From an uncultured Chloracidobacterium sp. (GTDB lineage Bacteria; Acidobacteriota; Blastocatellia; Chloracidobacteriales; Chloracidobacteriaceae): a stretch of DNA of 34,870 nt. Numbering within the stretch: the stretch's first letter is position 1; the number at the start of each line of letters is the position of its first letter. Positions 1 through 7,907 of the stretch are shown here, piece after piece. Below the pieces are notes generated by a model. It did not search any database. It saw only the letters and a list, made by a program, of their open reading frames with translations, and had not been told where the DNA came from. The position numbers and the translations under genes are program-made. Location: NCBI GenBank assembly GCA_937966115.1, contig CALCKX010000105.1:1-34870 (forward strand). The letters are read 5' to 3'.

Positions 1-1
1 T

Positions 2-511
2 CCGCCGCCGGTTGGCCGGGTCGGCTGCGCCGCTTTCATCGTCGCCACGGTTCCGCTGGAAGAAGGGCGGATGAACATCCTCACCACCGGTCTGATGCGC
101 TACCATGCGCTGGAATACTTTCAAGACGAGCCCTACCTGGAGGGGCTGGTCACGTTCTTCGACGACCAGCCGGCGCGCGAGGACTTGACGAAAGTCGCGG
201 ATGCCGTGCGCGCGACCTTCCGCCGCACCATCAAGGCGATTCGCGCGATGAGTCGCGAGGACGACAACTTTCCTGACGAGCTGCCGGACGACCCGCGGGC
301 TTTATCTTTCCTGGTGGCTTCGCTTTTGCAGATGAGCGACGAGCAAAAGATGGCGCTCCTGGAGCTAACCGACACGGGCGAGCGCCTCGATCGGTTGCGC
401 CGGCTGTTAATCCCGGCGGTGGAGAAATATGAGTTGCGCGCAGCTGTCAACGAGCTTGCCAAGACGAATGGGCACGGGCCGCGCGGGGCGCTTGAGCGCC
501 TTGACCCATGA
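2..511 (+). CDS. Lon N-terminal (substrate-binding) domain protein, 5' end missing
   Basis: The reading frame is open from the first bases of the window and reads PPPVGRVGCAAFIVATVPLEE before the internal Met at 71, so the gene starts upstream of the window. The stretch GRVGCAA...VPLEEGRMNILTTGLMRYHALEYF matches the core of the Lon N-terminal domain (Gly-Arg-x-Gly, then hydrophobic strands and GRxNIL). The C-terminal 100 residues are helical and acidic. No AAA+ or protease domain follows before the stop, so this is a stand-alone Lon-N (LON_substr_bdg, YcaM/YpjN-like) protein, not the Lon protease. Such proteins are widespread in bacteria and their role is poorly defined. The next gene's longest frame overlaps its last 83 bases. 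Family assignment is confident; function is not known. Confidence 0.8.
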   Translation, partial: PPPVGRVGCAAFIVATVPLEEGRMNILTTGLMRYHALEYFQDEPYLEGLVTFFDDQPAREDLTKVADAVRATFRRTIKAIRAMSREDDNFPDELPDDPRALSFLVASLLQMSDEQKMALLELTDTGERLDRLRRLLIPAVEKYELRAAVNELAKTNGHGPRGALERLDP

Positions 512-1538
512 TGTCGCGCCAGGGCGGACGGGCTGCGTCGCCTGGCGAGCGGCGGCGCTCGCCCTGTGGGCGTGGTGGGCGCTCGGCGCATGGGCGCTGA
601 GCGCCTTCGCTCAAGAGCGTCCGCCAGTTCCTGAAGACACGCTCGTGACTTTGCGCGCCCAGCAGGTGATTGTCTCCTTTACGGTGGCGGATCGCCTGAA
701 TCGCCCCGTCACCGAGCTTTCCGCGGATGAGGTCAAGCTCTTCGAGGACAATGTCGAGCAGGAAATCATCTCGCTCCAGCGCGCGCCGAGCCTGCCGGTC
801 ACGCTCGTCATCGCGCTCGACTGCAGCGGCAGCATGGCGCGCCGTCTTCCATTGGCGAAACGGGCCACGCTGGCTTTTCTAGAGCGCATCTTGCGCTTGC
901 CGCAGGATCAGGCGGCGCTCATCGCCTGCCAGCAGGACCTTCTGCTGGCGCAGCCGCTGACCGGCGAGCTGGCGGCATTTCGGCAGTCGCTGGCGACGCT
1001 CGATGAGCGCTTGCCGACGCCCCTTGGTCGGGTGGCGCCCTTTGACCCAACGAAGGTTTCGCCGCCTGGAACCGCCTTGCACGCTGCGATTTACGCTGCG
1101 ATTGACCTGCTGGCGGGCCTGGGCGGCGAGGATGAGCGGCGGCGCATCGTGGTGGTCATCAGCGATGGCTTCGACAGCGAGGGGCTGATCCGGCCGGGCG
1201 AGGTGATCGAGCGCGCGTGGCGCGGCGGCGTGAGCGTCTACGCGCTGGGCATTGGGCAACCCGAGCTGACGGCCGCCGATACCAATCAGACGGTCAATCG
1301 AGCGGAGCTTGAGCGCCTCTGCGCCTCGACCGGCGGGCAGGCGTTTTTCCCGCGTCTTGACCGGGAGTTTTTTACGGCCTTTGATCGGATTGAAACGGAT
1401 TTGCGGCAGCGCTTCGTCCTGGCGTACGCGCCGACGAATGAATCCGCCGCCTTTCGCGCCATTCGCATTGAAGTTCCGCGGCATCCTGACTGGAAGACGC
1501 GCCACCGCGCCGGTTACTACGCCAATCCCAATGAGTGA
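429..1538 (+). CDS. Secreted VWFA-domain protein (acidobacterial VWFA-related family)
   Basis: The protein is 369 aa in its longest form. A hydrophobic Ala/Trp/Leu segment at about residues 41-61 ending in AFA|QE looks like a signal peptide, so the protein should be exported. A von Willebrand factor A domain follows, with the metal-ion-dependent adhesion motif DCSGS (D131, S133, S135), a downstream GTALHAA threonine and VVVISDGFDSEG. The arrangement of strand, DVKLFEDN-like segment and VWFA fits the VWFA-related domain family common in Acidobacteria. The start is uncertain: ATG 429 has a GGAG four bases upstream but overlaps the previous gene by 83 bases and gives an unusually long n-region. 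ATG 468 or a later TTG would also keep the signal peptide. Ligands are unknown. Confidence 0.85.
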   Translation: MSCAQLSTSLPRRMGTGRAGRLSALTHDVAPGRTGCVAWRAAALALWAWWALGAWALSAFAQERPPVPEDTLVTLRAQQVIVSFTVADRLNRPVTELSADEVKLFEDNVEQEIISLQRAPSLPVTLVIALDCSGSMARRLPLAKRATLAFLERILRLPQDQAALIACQQDLLLAQPLTGELAAFRQSLATLDERLPTPLGRVAPFDPTKVSPPGTALHAAIYAAIDLLAGLGGEDERRRIVVVISDGFDSEGLIRPGEVIERAWRGGVSVYALGIGQPELTAADTNQTVNRAELERLCASTGGQAFFPRLDREFFTAFDRIETDLRQRFVLAYAPTNESAAFRAIRIEVPRHPDWKTRHRAGYYANPNE

Positions 1539-1547
1539 CGCCCCCCT

Positions 1548-2096
1548 ATGAAAGCTTGCTCTCCGCATCTGTCTCTCTGGCTGGGCCGGACCGTCCGGCG
1601 GATGGTCGCGGTCGGCTGGGTTGTGGTTGCCCTGAGCGGAATGAGCGGGTTCGCGCAGATGACCCGCCCAGCCGCCAAGCGCAAAACGGCGCAATCGGCT
1701 GCGCCGGAAAGCCGTCCGCCGGAGCCGGTCGAGGCGGCGCCGCGCGCCTCGAAAGACAAGTATCCGCCGGTCGAAGCGCGCATCGCCGCCTACCGCGAGC
1801 AGCTCGAAGCCAAGAAAATCAAGCGCGAGGACACGCTGCCCTATCTCGTCGCCGGGGTTGACGTGATCGGCATTTCCGAGACGGCGCGTGGCTATACGGC
1901 TTTCATTCGCGTCGAGGACGCGACGACGCTGGTCGCTCGCCCTGGCATGCGGTTCTATGATGGCGTGATTGAGCGTATCGAGCCGGGGCGGATTGTTTTT
2001 CGCCTGCATAACCGGCGGCTGGTCGAAAAGCGCTATGGGCAGGCGATTGATGCCGAGCCAGACCAGCCGCGCCCGGAGCGGTCGCCGCAGCTCTAA
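1548..2096 (+). CDS. Secreted hypothetical protein
   Basis: The protein is 182 aa. Residues 1-37 form a signal peptide: basic start, hydrophobic core VAVGWVVVALSG, and a cleavage-like FAQ|M. A Lys/Ala/Pro-rich linker follows, then a compact domain of about 120 residues (DKYPPVEARIAAYREQLEAK... to ...YGQAIDAEPDQ) with alternating beta-like stretches such as GYTAFIRVEDATTLVARPGMRFYDGVI. I do not recognise a family. It begins 9 bases after the VWFA gene and is probably co-transcribed with it. The repeated hydrophobic/charged pattern suggests a small periplasmic beta domain, possibly pilus-assembly or PilP-like, but that is only a guess. Confidence 0.7.
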   Translation: MKACSPHLSLWLGRTVRRMVAVGWVVVALSGMSGFAQMTRPAAKRKTAQSAAPESRPPEPVEAAPRASKDKYPPVEARIAAYREQLEAKKIKREDTLPYLVAGVDVIGISETARGYTAFIRVEDATTLVARPGMRFYDGVIERIEPGRIVFRLHNRRLVEKRYGQAIDAEPDQPRPERSPQL

Positions 2097-2130
2097 CCCT
2101 TTTTTGAACATAATCCTCCTTGAAAAGGGA
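2097..2130 (+). promoter_or_regulatory. Hairpin that can mask the glmS ribosome binding site
   Basis: CCCTTTT (2097-2103), directly after the stop of the upstream gene, is perfectly complementary to AAAAGGG (2123-2129). The right arm contains the AAGGGA Shine-Dalgarno sequence of glmS, eight bases before its ATG. In mRNA this 7-bp stem would hide the ribosome binding site. There is no T-run after it, so it is not a standard terminator. The complementarity is seen; the regulatory role is inferred. Confidence 0.4.
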
Positions 2131-2138
2131 CGCCGTTT

Positions 2139-3995
2139 ATGTGCGGTATCGTGGGCTATGTCGGCGCGAAGCCGGTCGTTTCAGTCCTGCTGGACGGTCT
2201 CAAGCGCCTGGAATACCGGGGCTATGACTCGGCTGGCATCGCCGTGGTCGCCGATGGGCAGCTTCACGTCCGACGCGCTTCGGGCAAGCTTTTCAACTTG
2301 GAAACCGCAATTCAGCAGGCGCCGCTGGAGGGCAGCTATGGCGTCGGGCATACCCGGTGGGCGACGCACGGTCGGCCAACCGAGGAAAACGCCCATCCGC
2401 ACCGCGACGCGACCGGCCGGGTGGTGGTTGTCCACAACGGCATCATCGAGAATTACCTGCCGCTCAAGCGGGCGCTGGAGGGCGAGGGCCACGCCTTCGC
2501 GACGCAAACCGACACGGAAGTGATCGCGCATCTCATCGGCAAGCACCGGCAAGCGGGCCTGCCGCTAGCCGAGGCGGTTCGGCGCGCGCTGGCGGAGCTG
2601 ACTGGCATGTTCGCCATCGCGGTCATTTCGTCCGATGAGCCAAACACGGTCGTGGCGGCGCGCTCGGGCCCGCCGGTCGTCGTGGGGCTGGGACAGGATG
2701 AAAGCTTCGTGGCGTCGGATGTCACGGCGATTCTGCATCACACGCGGGAAGTGGCGTTTCTCGACGATGGCCAGATGGCGATTGCGCGTCCCGACGGCGT
2801 CGCGTTCACTGACTTTGCCGGACGCGCCGTCGCGCTTCCGGCGCAGCGCGTGACCTGGGATCCGATCCTGGCGGAGAAAGGCGGCTTCAAGCACTTCATG
2901 CTCAAGGAAATCCACGAGCAGCCGCGCGCCATCCGCGACACCCTGGCCGGACGGGTCAGTCTGGACGAAGGGCGGGTTTACCTCGATCCGACGGCCATTC
3001 CCGAAGCCGCCTGGAAAGCCTTTGACCGCGTGACGATTGCCGCCTGCGGCACGAGCTGGCATGCGGCGCTTGTCGGGAAGTCGTTCATCGAGGAGCTGGC
3101 GCGCATTCCAGTCGAGACGGATTACGCCAGCGAGTTTCGCTATCGCAATCCGCTGCTGGATGAGCGGACCCTGACGGTGGTCATCACGCAGTCGGGCGAA
3201 ACTGCCGATACGATTGCCGCGCTGCGCGAAGCCAAGCAGCGCGGCTGTCAGACGTTCGCCATTTGCAATGTGCCCGGCTCGATGGCGGCGCGCGAGGCCC
3301 ACGGCGTCTTGCTGACGCATGCGGGGCCGGAAATCTCGGTGGCCTCGACCAAGGCCTTCACCGCTCAGCTCGTCGCGCTCTACCTGTTGGCGCTGCGCCT
3401 TGGGCAATGCCGCGCCACGCTGCCGCCCGCCGTCGCCACGAAGCGCATCGAGCAGCTACTGACGCTGCCGACGAAGCTGGAAGCCGCGCTGGGACAAGAC
3501 GCGGCGGTGGCGGAGCTGTCGAAGGAATTCTTCCGCGCGTCGGACTTTCTCTATCTCGGCCGCGGCGTGCACTTCCCCATCGCGCTCGAAGGCGCGCTCA
3601 AGCTCAAGGAAATCAGCTACATCCACGCCGAGGGCTTTCCAGCCGGAGAAATGAAGCACGGGCCAAACGCGCTGATTGACGAGCGTTTGCCGGTGGTCAT
3701 GGTCATGCCGCGCGAAGCGGGCAATCCGGCTTCGGAGGCGCGCTATGAAAAGACGCTGTCGAACTTGCAGGAAGTCAAGGCGCGCGATGGGCGCGTGATT
3801 GCCATCGTGACCGAGGGCGACACGGAAGCGGCGGCGCTGGCCGAGTATGTCATCCCCATCCCGCCCGCGAGCGATGCGCTGTCGGCGGCCCTGGCGGTCG
3901 TGCCGTTGCAGTTGCTGGCGTACCATATCGCCGTGCGGCGCGGATGCGATGTCGACCAGCCGCGCAATCTCGCCAAGAGCGTGACGGTTGAATAA
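2139..3995 (+). CDS. glmS: Glutamine--fructose-6-phosphate aminotransferase (isomerizing)
   Basis: GlmS makes glucosamine-6-phosphate from fructose-6-phosphate and glutamine, the first committed step to UDP-GlcNAc, peptidoglycan and lipid-linked amino sugars, in the cytosol. The protein starts MCGIVGYVG, giving the N-terminal nucleophile Cys after Met removal. The glutaminase domain shows [19 protein letters not shown] and [11 protein letters not shown]. Two SIS sugar-isomerase domains follow ([70 protein letters not shown]), ending in the canonical [11 protein letters not shown]. Its 618 aa match the usual length of about 610. SD AAGGGA lies eight bases before the ATG. There is no space upstream for a glmS ribozyme, so any control must be of another kind (see the preceding hairpin). 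Confidence 0.98.
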   Translation: MCGIVGYVGAKPVVSVLLDGLKRLEYRGYDSAGIAVVADGQLHVRRASGKLFNLETAIQQAPLEGSYGVGHTRWATHGRPTEENAHPHRDATGRVVVVHNGIIENYLPLKRALEGEGHAFATQTDTEVIAHLIGKHRQAGLPLAEAVRRALAELTGMFAIAVISSDEPNTVVAARSGPPVVVGLGQDESFVASDVTAILHHTREVAFLDDGQMAIARPDGVAFTDFAGRAVALPAQRVTWDPILAEKGGFKHFMLKEIHEQPRAIRDTLAGRVSLDEGRVYLDPTAIPEAAWKAFDRVTIAACGTSWHAALVGKSFIEELARIPVETDYASEFRYRNPLLDERTLTVVITQSGETADTIAALREAKQRGCQTFAICNVPGSMAAREAHGVLLTHAGPEISVASTKAFTAQLVALYLLALRLGQCRATLPPAVATKRIEQLLTLPTKLEAALGQDAAVAELSKEFFRASDFLYLGRGVHFPIALEGALKLKEISYIHAEGFPAGEMKHGPNALIDERLPVVMVMPREAGNPASEARYEKTLSNLQEVKARDGRVIAIVTEGDTEAAALAEYVIPIPPASDALSAALAVVPLQLLAYHIAVRRGCDVDQPRNLAKSVTVE

Positions 3996-3998
3996 GGC

Positions 3999-4769
3999 AT
4001 GTTCCAGGTCGAGAAGTTTCTTGCGCCGCTTTTTTTCCCCCTGTCGCTGACGCTGCTTGGGCTGGCGGCGGGACTCGGCCTGCTGTGGTTTTCGCGTTGG
4101 CAGCGCGCCGGCAAGGCGGTCGTCGCCGCGTCCGGCGCGTTTCTGGCCATCATCAGTCACGGCTGGACGGCCAATGCCCTGCTGCGGCCGCTGGAGCGCG
4201 GTCAGGCGGCGTTTGCCCCGACCGGGGTCGTCCCGCCGGAACAGCGCGGCGCGCGCTGGATCGTCGTCCTGGGGGGCGGCGCCAGCGCGGATGAAAGCTG
4301 GCCGCCGACGCAGCGCTTATCGAACGCTTCCCTCCAGCGGCTGGCGGAGGGCATTCGCTTGCAGCGCCTGCTGCCAGCGGCGCAACTGGTGACTTCCGGC
4401 GGCGCGGTCTTCGCCGCGCGGCCGGCTGGCGAAGTCATGCGCGACGCCGCCTGCGCCTTGGGCGTCCCGCCGGAGCGCGTCACCGCCCAGCCGGCGGGGC
4501 GCAACACGGTCGAGGAAATCGCGGCGCTCGCGCCGCTCGTTGGGACGGATCCGTTTCTGCTGGTGACTTCCGCCGCCCACATGCCGCGCGCCCTGGCCGC
4601 TTGCCAATCGCAGGGCCTCCGCCCGCTGCCGGCCCCGACTGACTTTCAGGCGACCGGCGGGGATGGCGTCTGGACGCCGGGCGATATTTATCCCAGCGGC
4701 GCGGCGCTGCATCAGTCGGAGCGCGCCGCGTATGAATACTTGGGACGGCTGCGCCGACGGGAGCGGTGA
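3999..4769 (+). CDS. DUF218 / ElyC-SanA-YdcF family membrane protein
   Basis: The protein is 256 aa and starts three bases after the glmS stop, so the two are probably one transcript. Two hydrophobic segments lie at residues 6-30 and about 41-57. The soluble DUF218 domain follows, with IVVLGGGASADESWPP, an Arg/Leu-rich helix, LVTSGGAVF, NTVEEIAAL and LLVTSAAHMPRALAACQSQGL, the standard landmarks of the ElyC/SanA/YdcF family. Members of this family are linked in enterobacteria to cell-envelope integrity and undecaprenyl-phosphate metabolism. Position behind glmS fits an envelope role. The enzymatic activity is unknown. The last 58 bases overlap the convergent VanZ-like gene. Confidence 0.85.
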   Translation: MFQVEKFLAPLFFPLSLTLLGLAAGLGLLWFSRWQRAGKAVVAASGAFLAIISHGWTANALLRPLERGQAAFAPTGVVPPEQRGARWIVVLGGGASADESWPPTQRLSNASLQRLAEGIRLQRLLPAAQLVTSGGAVFAARPAGEVMRDAACALGVPPERVTAQPAGRNTVEEIAALAPLVGTDPFLLVTSAAHMPRALAACQSQGLRPLPAPTDFQATGGDGVWTPGDIYPSGAALHQSERAAYEYLGRLRRRER

Positions 4770-5221
4770 GTTGCCATCCAGGCGCGCCCGGCGCGCGCGA
4801 GGTACAGCGCGCCAATGCCGGCAACGCTGAGTAAAACGCCCAAGCTATCAAGCGCGACATCGGCCAGCGAGCCGCTGCGCTCCGCCGTGAAGGTTTGTCG
4901 CCATTCATCCAGCCCGGCGTACAGGATGGAGATGATGGCCGCGCCAAGTCCGGCTTGCCAGGGCGACCAGCGGCTCGCGCGCCGCAGGGCGATGTGCCAA
5001 AAAAGCGCCAGCAAGGCGTATTCCGTGACATGGCCCAGCTTGCGGCTAAAGAGATGCAGGGTCTCGATGGATTGGGGATCGAGATTCGGCAGCCACCAGC
5101 GCAGCCAGCGCCCTGCCAGCGGCGAGGTGTTGCGCCAGGACAGCCAGTCGCTTGAGAAAACAAAAATGGCCGCCATCCAGCCGAGGGGCAGTAGGAGCCA
5201 CCGCCGTTTAGGATTGGTCAT
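4712..5221 (-). CDS. VanZ-like family membrane protein
   Basis: The protein is 169 aa with about four hydrophobic helices (LLLPLGWMAAIFVFSS, HVTEYALLALFWHIAL, AGLGAAIISILYAGLDE, DSLGVLLSVAGIGALYLA). The VanZ signatures are visible: RKLGHVTEYALLA, ILYAGLDEWRQTFTAERSGSLADVALDSLG. The basic tail THRSRRRSRPKYSYAARSD lies in the region that overlaps the end of the convergent DUF218 gene. The start codon overlaps the stop of the upstream SDR gene in an ATGA, which indicates translational coupling. VanZ in Enterococcus gives low teicoplanin resistance; the biochemical role of most family members is unknown. Confidence 0.85.
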   Translation of the reverse strand: MTNPKRRWLLLPLGWMAAIFVFSSDWLSWRNTSPLAGRWLRWWLPNLDPQSIETLHLFSRKLGHVTEYALLALFWHIALRRASRWSPWQAGLGAAIISILYAGLDEWRQTFTAERSGSLADVALDSLGVLLSVAGIGALYLARAGRAWMATHRSRRRSRPKYSYAARSD

Positions 5222-5958
5222 AGCGAGAGCCGTTTGAAGATCGGTTCGGGAATGATCCGGATAACCAGCATGATGAAGCGCCAGAAAAACGGCGTGTACA
5301 GGTCGCCGTCGGCGCGCTCCAGCGCGCGCGCGATGTCGCGCGCCACGCGCTCGGGCTTGACCGCGATTGGCGGCAGCTTCAGCCCGTCGGTCATCGGGGT
5401 ATCCACGATGCCCGGCTTGATGGTCACGACCCGCACCCCTTTCTTGAATAGCCGTTGCCGAAGCCCCTGGCAGAAAGCTGTCACGCCGGCTTTGGCCGAC
5501 CCATAGACATAGTTGCTTTGGCGTCCGCGGTCGCCGGCGACCGAGGAAATGACGCCAATGACGCCGCCGCCCTGAGCTTCAAAGTAGTTCGCCGCGTGCG
5601 TCGCGACGGAGACCACGCCGGTGTAGTTGGAAGCGATCATCGCGGCGGCGGCGAAGACGTCTTGTTCCGCCTGTTTTTGGTCGGTCAGCGCGCCGAAGGC
5701 AACGAGAACGCCATCCAGGCGTCCGGCGCGCTCAACCGCGGACGCGAAAACGGCGGCATGGCTGGCGAGGTCACAGGCGTCGAAGGCGACGCTATGGGCT
5801 TGAATGCCATGCCGCAACCGGGCGTCGGCTGCGATGCGCTCGACTTCGGAAAGGTTGCGTCCGGCAAGCACCAGCGTCGCGCCGCGCTTGCCCAGTTCCG
5901 CGATGACGGCGCGCGCGATGCCTGAAGTCGCGCCAAAAATGGCAAAGCTTTGCGCCAT
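5218..5958 (-). CDS. Short-chain dehydrogenase/reductase (SDR)
   Basis: The protein is 246 aa, a classical SDR. The N-terminal nucleotide-binding loop is FGATSGIARAV, the adenine-site Asp lies in VAFDACDL, the substrate strand is GVISSVAGDRG and the catalytic pair YGSAK gives Tyr-x3-Lys. VTIKPGIVDTPMT follows in the expected place. A hydrophobic C-terminal stretch FMLVIRIIPEPIFKRLSL may touch the membrane. Overall it resembles DprE2-like decaprenylphosphoryl-2-ketoribose reductases and other lipid-linked sugar SDRs, but the substrate cannot be fixed. It overlaps the VanZ-like gene by 4 bp and lies six bases downstream of the FAD oxidoreductase gene, forming a minus-strand operon. Confidence 0.88.
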   Translation of the reverse strand: MAQSFAIFGATSGIARAVIAELGKRGATLVLAGRNLSEVERIAADARLRHGIQAHSVAFDACDLASHAAVFASAVERAGRLDGVLVAFGALTDQKQAEQDVFAAAAMIASNYTGVVSVATHAANYFEAQGGGVIGVISSVAGDRGRQSNYVYGSAKAGVTAFCQGLRQRLFKKGVRVVTIKPGIVDTPMTDGLKLPPIAVKPERVARDIARALERADGDLYTPFFWRFIMLVIRIIPEPIFKRLSL

Positions 5959-5964
5959 GAGGCT

Positions 5965-7122
5965 TCAGATGACGGCGGTTTCGTGCAGCAACTCGCCTTT
6001 GGCAAAGCGCTCAATGGAAAGCGGCGCGACATCGAGCGAGCGGGATTCGCCATATAGGATCATTTCCGCCACGGCCGTTCCCATCGCCGGCGAGTGCATG
6101 ATGCCATGCCCGCTGAAGCCGGCGCACACATAAAAGCCCTCGACGCCCGGAACAGGCCCGACAATGGCGTGGTGATCCGGCGAAATGTCGTAAAGCCCGC
6201 CCCAGCAGCGGCGCAGATTGATGGAGGCGTTTTCGAGGCAGGGGACGCGCGGCAGGGCGCGCTCGATGATGGCGTCGATGAAGTCGGGGTTGAAAGTCGT
6301 ATCGAAGCCTTCCGGCTCGTTCGGATCAGCCCAGCCAAGCATGACGCCGTCGCCCTCCTTGCGCAGGTAGCAGCCGGTGCCCAAGTCGACGAGCATGGGC
6401 AGCTCGCGGGGCAACTCATCAAATCGCTCCGTCGTCACGATCTGCCGTTTGGTAGGGCGAATGGGAATGTCCACGCCCAGCTTCCGCCCGACCAGATGCG
6501 CCCAGGCGCCGGCGGCGTTAACCACCGCGCCCGCGGCGAGGTGGCCCCGGCTGGTGACGACGCCCGTGACGCGGCCCCGCTCAACCGTGAAGTCCAAAAC
6601 CTCCGTTTCCAGCTCGATGCGAGCGCCCTGCTCGCGGGCTTTGCGGTTGAAGCCCTGCATGACGCTGTAGGGATCGACGAAGCCATCCGTCGGGCAGTAG
6701 GTTCCGCCCAGAACATCCTCGACATAGAGTTGCGGGACAAGCCGGGCGATGTCCTCGCGCGAGAGAAACTCCGCCGGGACGCCCTCCGTCTGTTGCACGC
6801 TCAGGTTGTGGCGCAGGTAATCCGCTTGCGCCGGGTTCGTCGCTAGAAAGAGGTAGCCATAGCGCCGATATTCAGGGTCCTGCCCGGTCAGCTCCTCGAA
6901 GGCGTTGAAAAAGTCAATCGAAAACCGCGACATGCGGATGTTGACCGGCGTGGCGAACTGCTGGCGGACGCCGCCAGCGCTGCGTCCGGTCGAGTGCTTG
7001 CCCTGGAAGTTTTCGCGTTCCAGGATGAGAACGTCGCGGCAGCCGTGCCGGGTGAGAAAATAGGCAATGCTGCACCCAATCACGCCCCCCCCGATGATGA
7101 CGACTTCAGCTTGCTTGTTCAT
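5965..7122 (-). CDS. FAD-dependent oxidoreductase, DAO/sarcosine oxidase beta-like family
   Basis: The protein is 385 aa. The N-terminal VVIIGGGVIGCSIAYFLTR is a Rossmann GxGxxG FAD site, followed by ILERENFQGKHSTGRSAGGVRQQF, typical of sarcosine oxidase beta subunit and related amine oxidases. A second dinucleotide segment VVNAAGAWAHLVGRKLG lies mid-protein. The C-terminal FYVCAGFSGHGIMHSPAMGTAVAEMI is the family's closing FAD motif. Such enzymes oxidise secondary amines or D-amino acids and pass electrons to oxygen or a partner. No alpha/gamma/delta sarcosine oxidase subunits are nearby, so it probably acts alone. Start ATG at 7122 has no clear SD. Substrate unknown. Confidence 0.88.
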   Translation of the reverse strand: MNKQAEVVIIGGGVIGCSIAYFLTRHGCRDVLILERENFQGKHSTGRSAGGVRQQFATPVNIRMSRFSIDFFNAFEELTGQDPEYRRYGYLFLATNPAQADYLRHNLSVQQTEGVPAEFLSREDIARLVPQLYVEDVLGGTYCPTDGFVDPYSVMQGFNRKAREQGARIELETEVLDFTVERGRVTGVVTSRGHLAAGAVVNAAGAWAHLVGRKLGVDIPIRPTKRQIVTTERFDELPRELPMLVDLGTGCYLRKEGDGVMLGWADPNEPEGFDTTFNPDFIDAIIERALPRVPCLENASINLRRCWGGLYDISPDHHAIVGPVPGVEGFYVCAGFSGHGIMHSPAMGTAVAEMILYGESRSLDVAPLSIERFAKGELLHETAVI

Positions 7123-7205
7123 AGATCAAGGGTTTCGCAGTCAGAATTCCTATTCAAAATGCGCCTGCGTCGCGCGTGCGCCCAAGCGGCGGCGCCTGGC
7201 GCGCG

Positions 7206-7385
7206 CTATGCGTCCACGTCTTCTTTCTCGCGCTCGAGCTCTTCGAAAAGATTGTCATAGCAGGCCTGGCACACCGACCGATAGCCAAACTGGCGAACGA
7301 CCTCGGCTAGCTCTGGAATGCGCGTAATATCAAAAAGCTGTCGGGCGGGTTCGTCGCAGCAGTCGCAGAAAGCTCGCGTAGGCAT
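7206..7385 (-). CDS. Small cysteine-pair (zinc-ribbon-like) protein, 59 aa
   Basis: This frame encodes MPTRAFCDCCDEPARQLFDI and onward for 59 aa. There are two cysteine clusters, FCDCCDE near the start and VCQACYD about 30 residues later, which is the spacing of a small four-Cys metal knuckle. The tail FEELEREKEDVDA is strongly charged. An AGGA sequence lies about ten bases upstream of the ATG. The start chosen is the second of two closely spaced ATGs; the first one, at 7395, is in another frame and closes quickly. I do not recognise a named family. It could bind zinc and act as a regulator or chaperone partner. It lies 83 bases upstream of the FAD oxidoreductase gene on the same strand. Confidence 0.65.
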   Translation of the reverse strand: MPTRAFCDCCDEPARQLFDITRIPELAEVVRQFGYRSVCQACYDNLFEELEREKEDVDA

Positions 7386-7452
7386 CGTCGTTCATCCTGG
7401 AAAGGAAAGCGGCCAGGGAAACCGCTGGGCGGTCAGCCAAGCCGAAAGCTGA

Positions 7453-7477
7453 GTGAGGCTACCGAGGTGAGGCTACC
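7453..7477. repeat. Period-14 tandem duplication
   Basis: GTGAGGCTACC occurs at 7453-7463 and again at 7467-7477, a period of 14 bases with 11 identical positions. It lies between the divergent small cysteine gene and rlmN. It is one of a set of similar microduplications in this window. Confidence 0.7.
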
Positions 7478-7545
7478 TATGCGTGATGAGTCGTCAACCG
7501 GGACGATAAACGTTCCCTCGTTAGGATAAGCCGAAACTGGAAACA

Positions 7546-7577
7546 TTGTGCGTGGCGTAACGCACTTTGGCTACAAT
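7546..7577 (+). promoter_or_regulatory. Candidate promoter with palindromic operator
   Basis: TTGTGC (7546-7551) and TACAAT (7572-7577) resemble -35 and -10 boxes, although the 20-base spacing is long. Between them lies a perfect inverted repeat GTGCGT-N6-ACGCAC (7548-7565), which overlaps the -35 box and could bind a dimeric regulator. The long spacing would suit a DNA-distorting activator, but this is inference. Confidence 0.35.
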
Positions 7578-7857
7578 TCATAAAACCGCGCAATGTCTAA
7601 AAGCCCGCTGTCTGAGCGCGCCACGGGCGTCTCGGGCAAAGCCTTTGGCGAGAGCCGCCCAGCCCCGAAGCGACTGTCAGCTCGAGCGCGCAAGCTTTCG
7701 AGCCGGTCGGAGTCGTCTTTGCCGCCGCCGCGTCCGCCGGTCCGGCTTTGCCGGGCGCGGGAGACGCGCTTTAATGGTCAAGCTGTATGGCTGCACTGTA
7801 TCGCTGCGAGTCGCGAAAAGCATAGCGTCGCGAGAGCCGCGCGGCGCGCCCGCCGGC

Positions 7858-7898
7858 GATGCGCAAGCCAAGGGAGCGAGATGCGCAAGCCAAGGGAG
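7858..7898 (+). repeat. 22-bp tandem duplication carrying the rlmN ribosome binding site
   Basis: GATGCGCAAGCCAAGGGAG occurs at 7858-7876 and 7880-7898 with period 22. Both copies contain AAGGGAG. The second copy is the functional SD, nine bases before the rlmN ATG at 7908. The first copy is a duplicate SD with no gene behind it. Confidence 0.85.
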
Positions 7899-7907
7899 TG
7901 ATCGGAC

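Larger units (their letters stand above)
7386..7907. other. 520-bp gap and probable long leader of rlmN
   Basis: No convincing gene is present. A possible frame from 7593 to 7901 (102 aa, Arg/Ser/Pro-rich) ends seven bases before rlmN, but it has no recognisable domain and no upstream SD. The gap holds a period-14 duplication (7453-7477), a promoter-like element with a palindrome (7546-7577), and a 22-bp duplication (7858-7898) that carries the rlmN ribosome binding site twice. If transcription starts near 7585, the rlmN mRNA has a leader of about 320 nt. Confidence 0.4.

Noticed and set aside
879-2111. 410-aa open frame on the minus strand across the VWFA and following gene
   Set aside because: Arg-rich composition and no domain; the plus-strand genes have signal peptides and a clear VWFA motif.
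1950-2138. Possible glmS ribozyme upstream of glmS
   Set aside because: The region up to 2096 is coding and only 42 bases remain, too short for the ribozyme's core; no fitting pairing pattern seen.
7593-7901. 102-aa frame MSKSPLSERATG and onward, ending seven bases before rlmN
   Set aside because: Ser/Arg/Pro-rich without domain or SD; its end lies in the 22-bp duplication. A real small gene cannot be excluded but is not supported.
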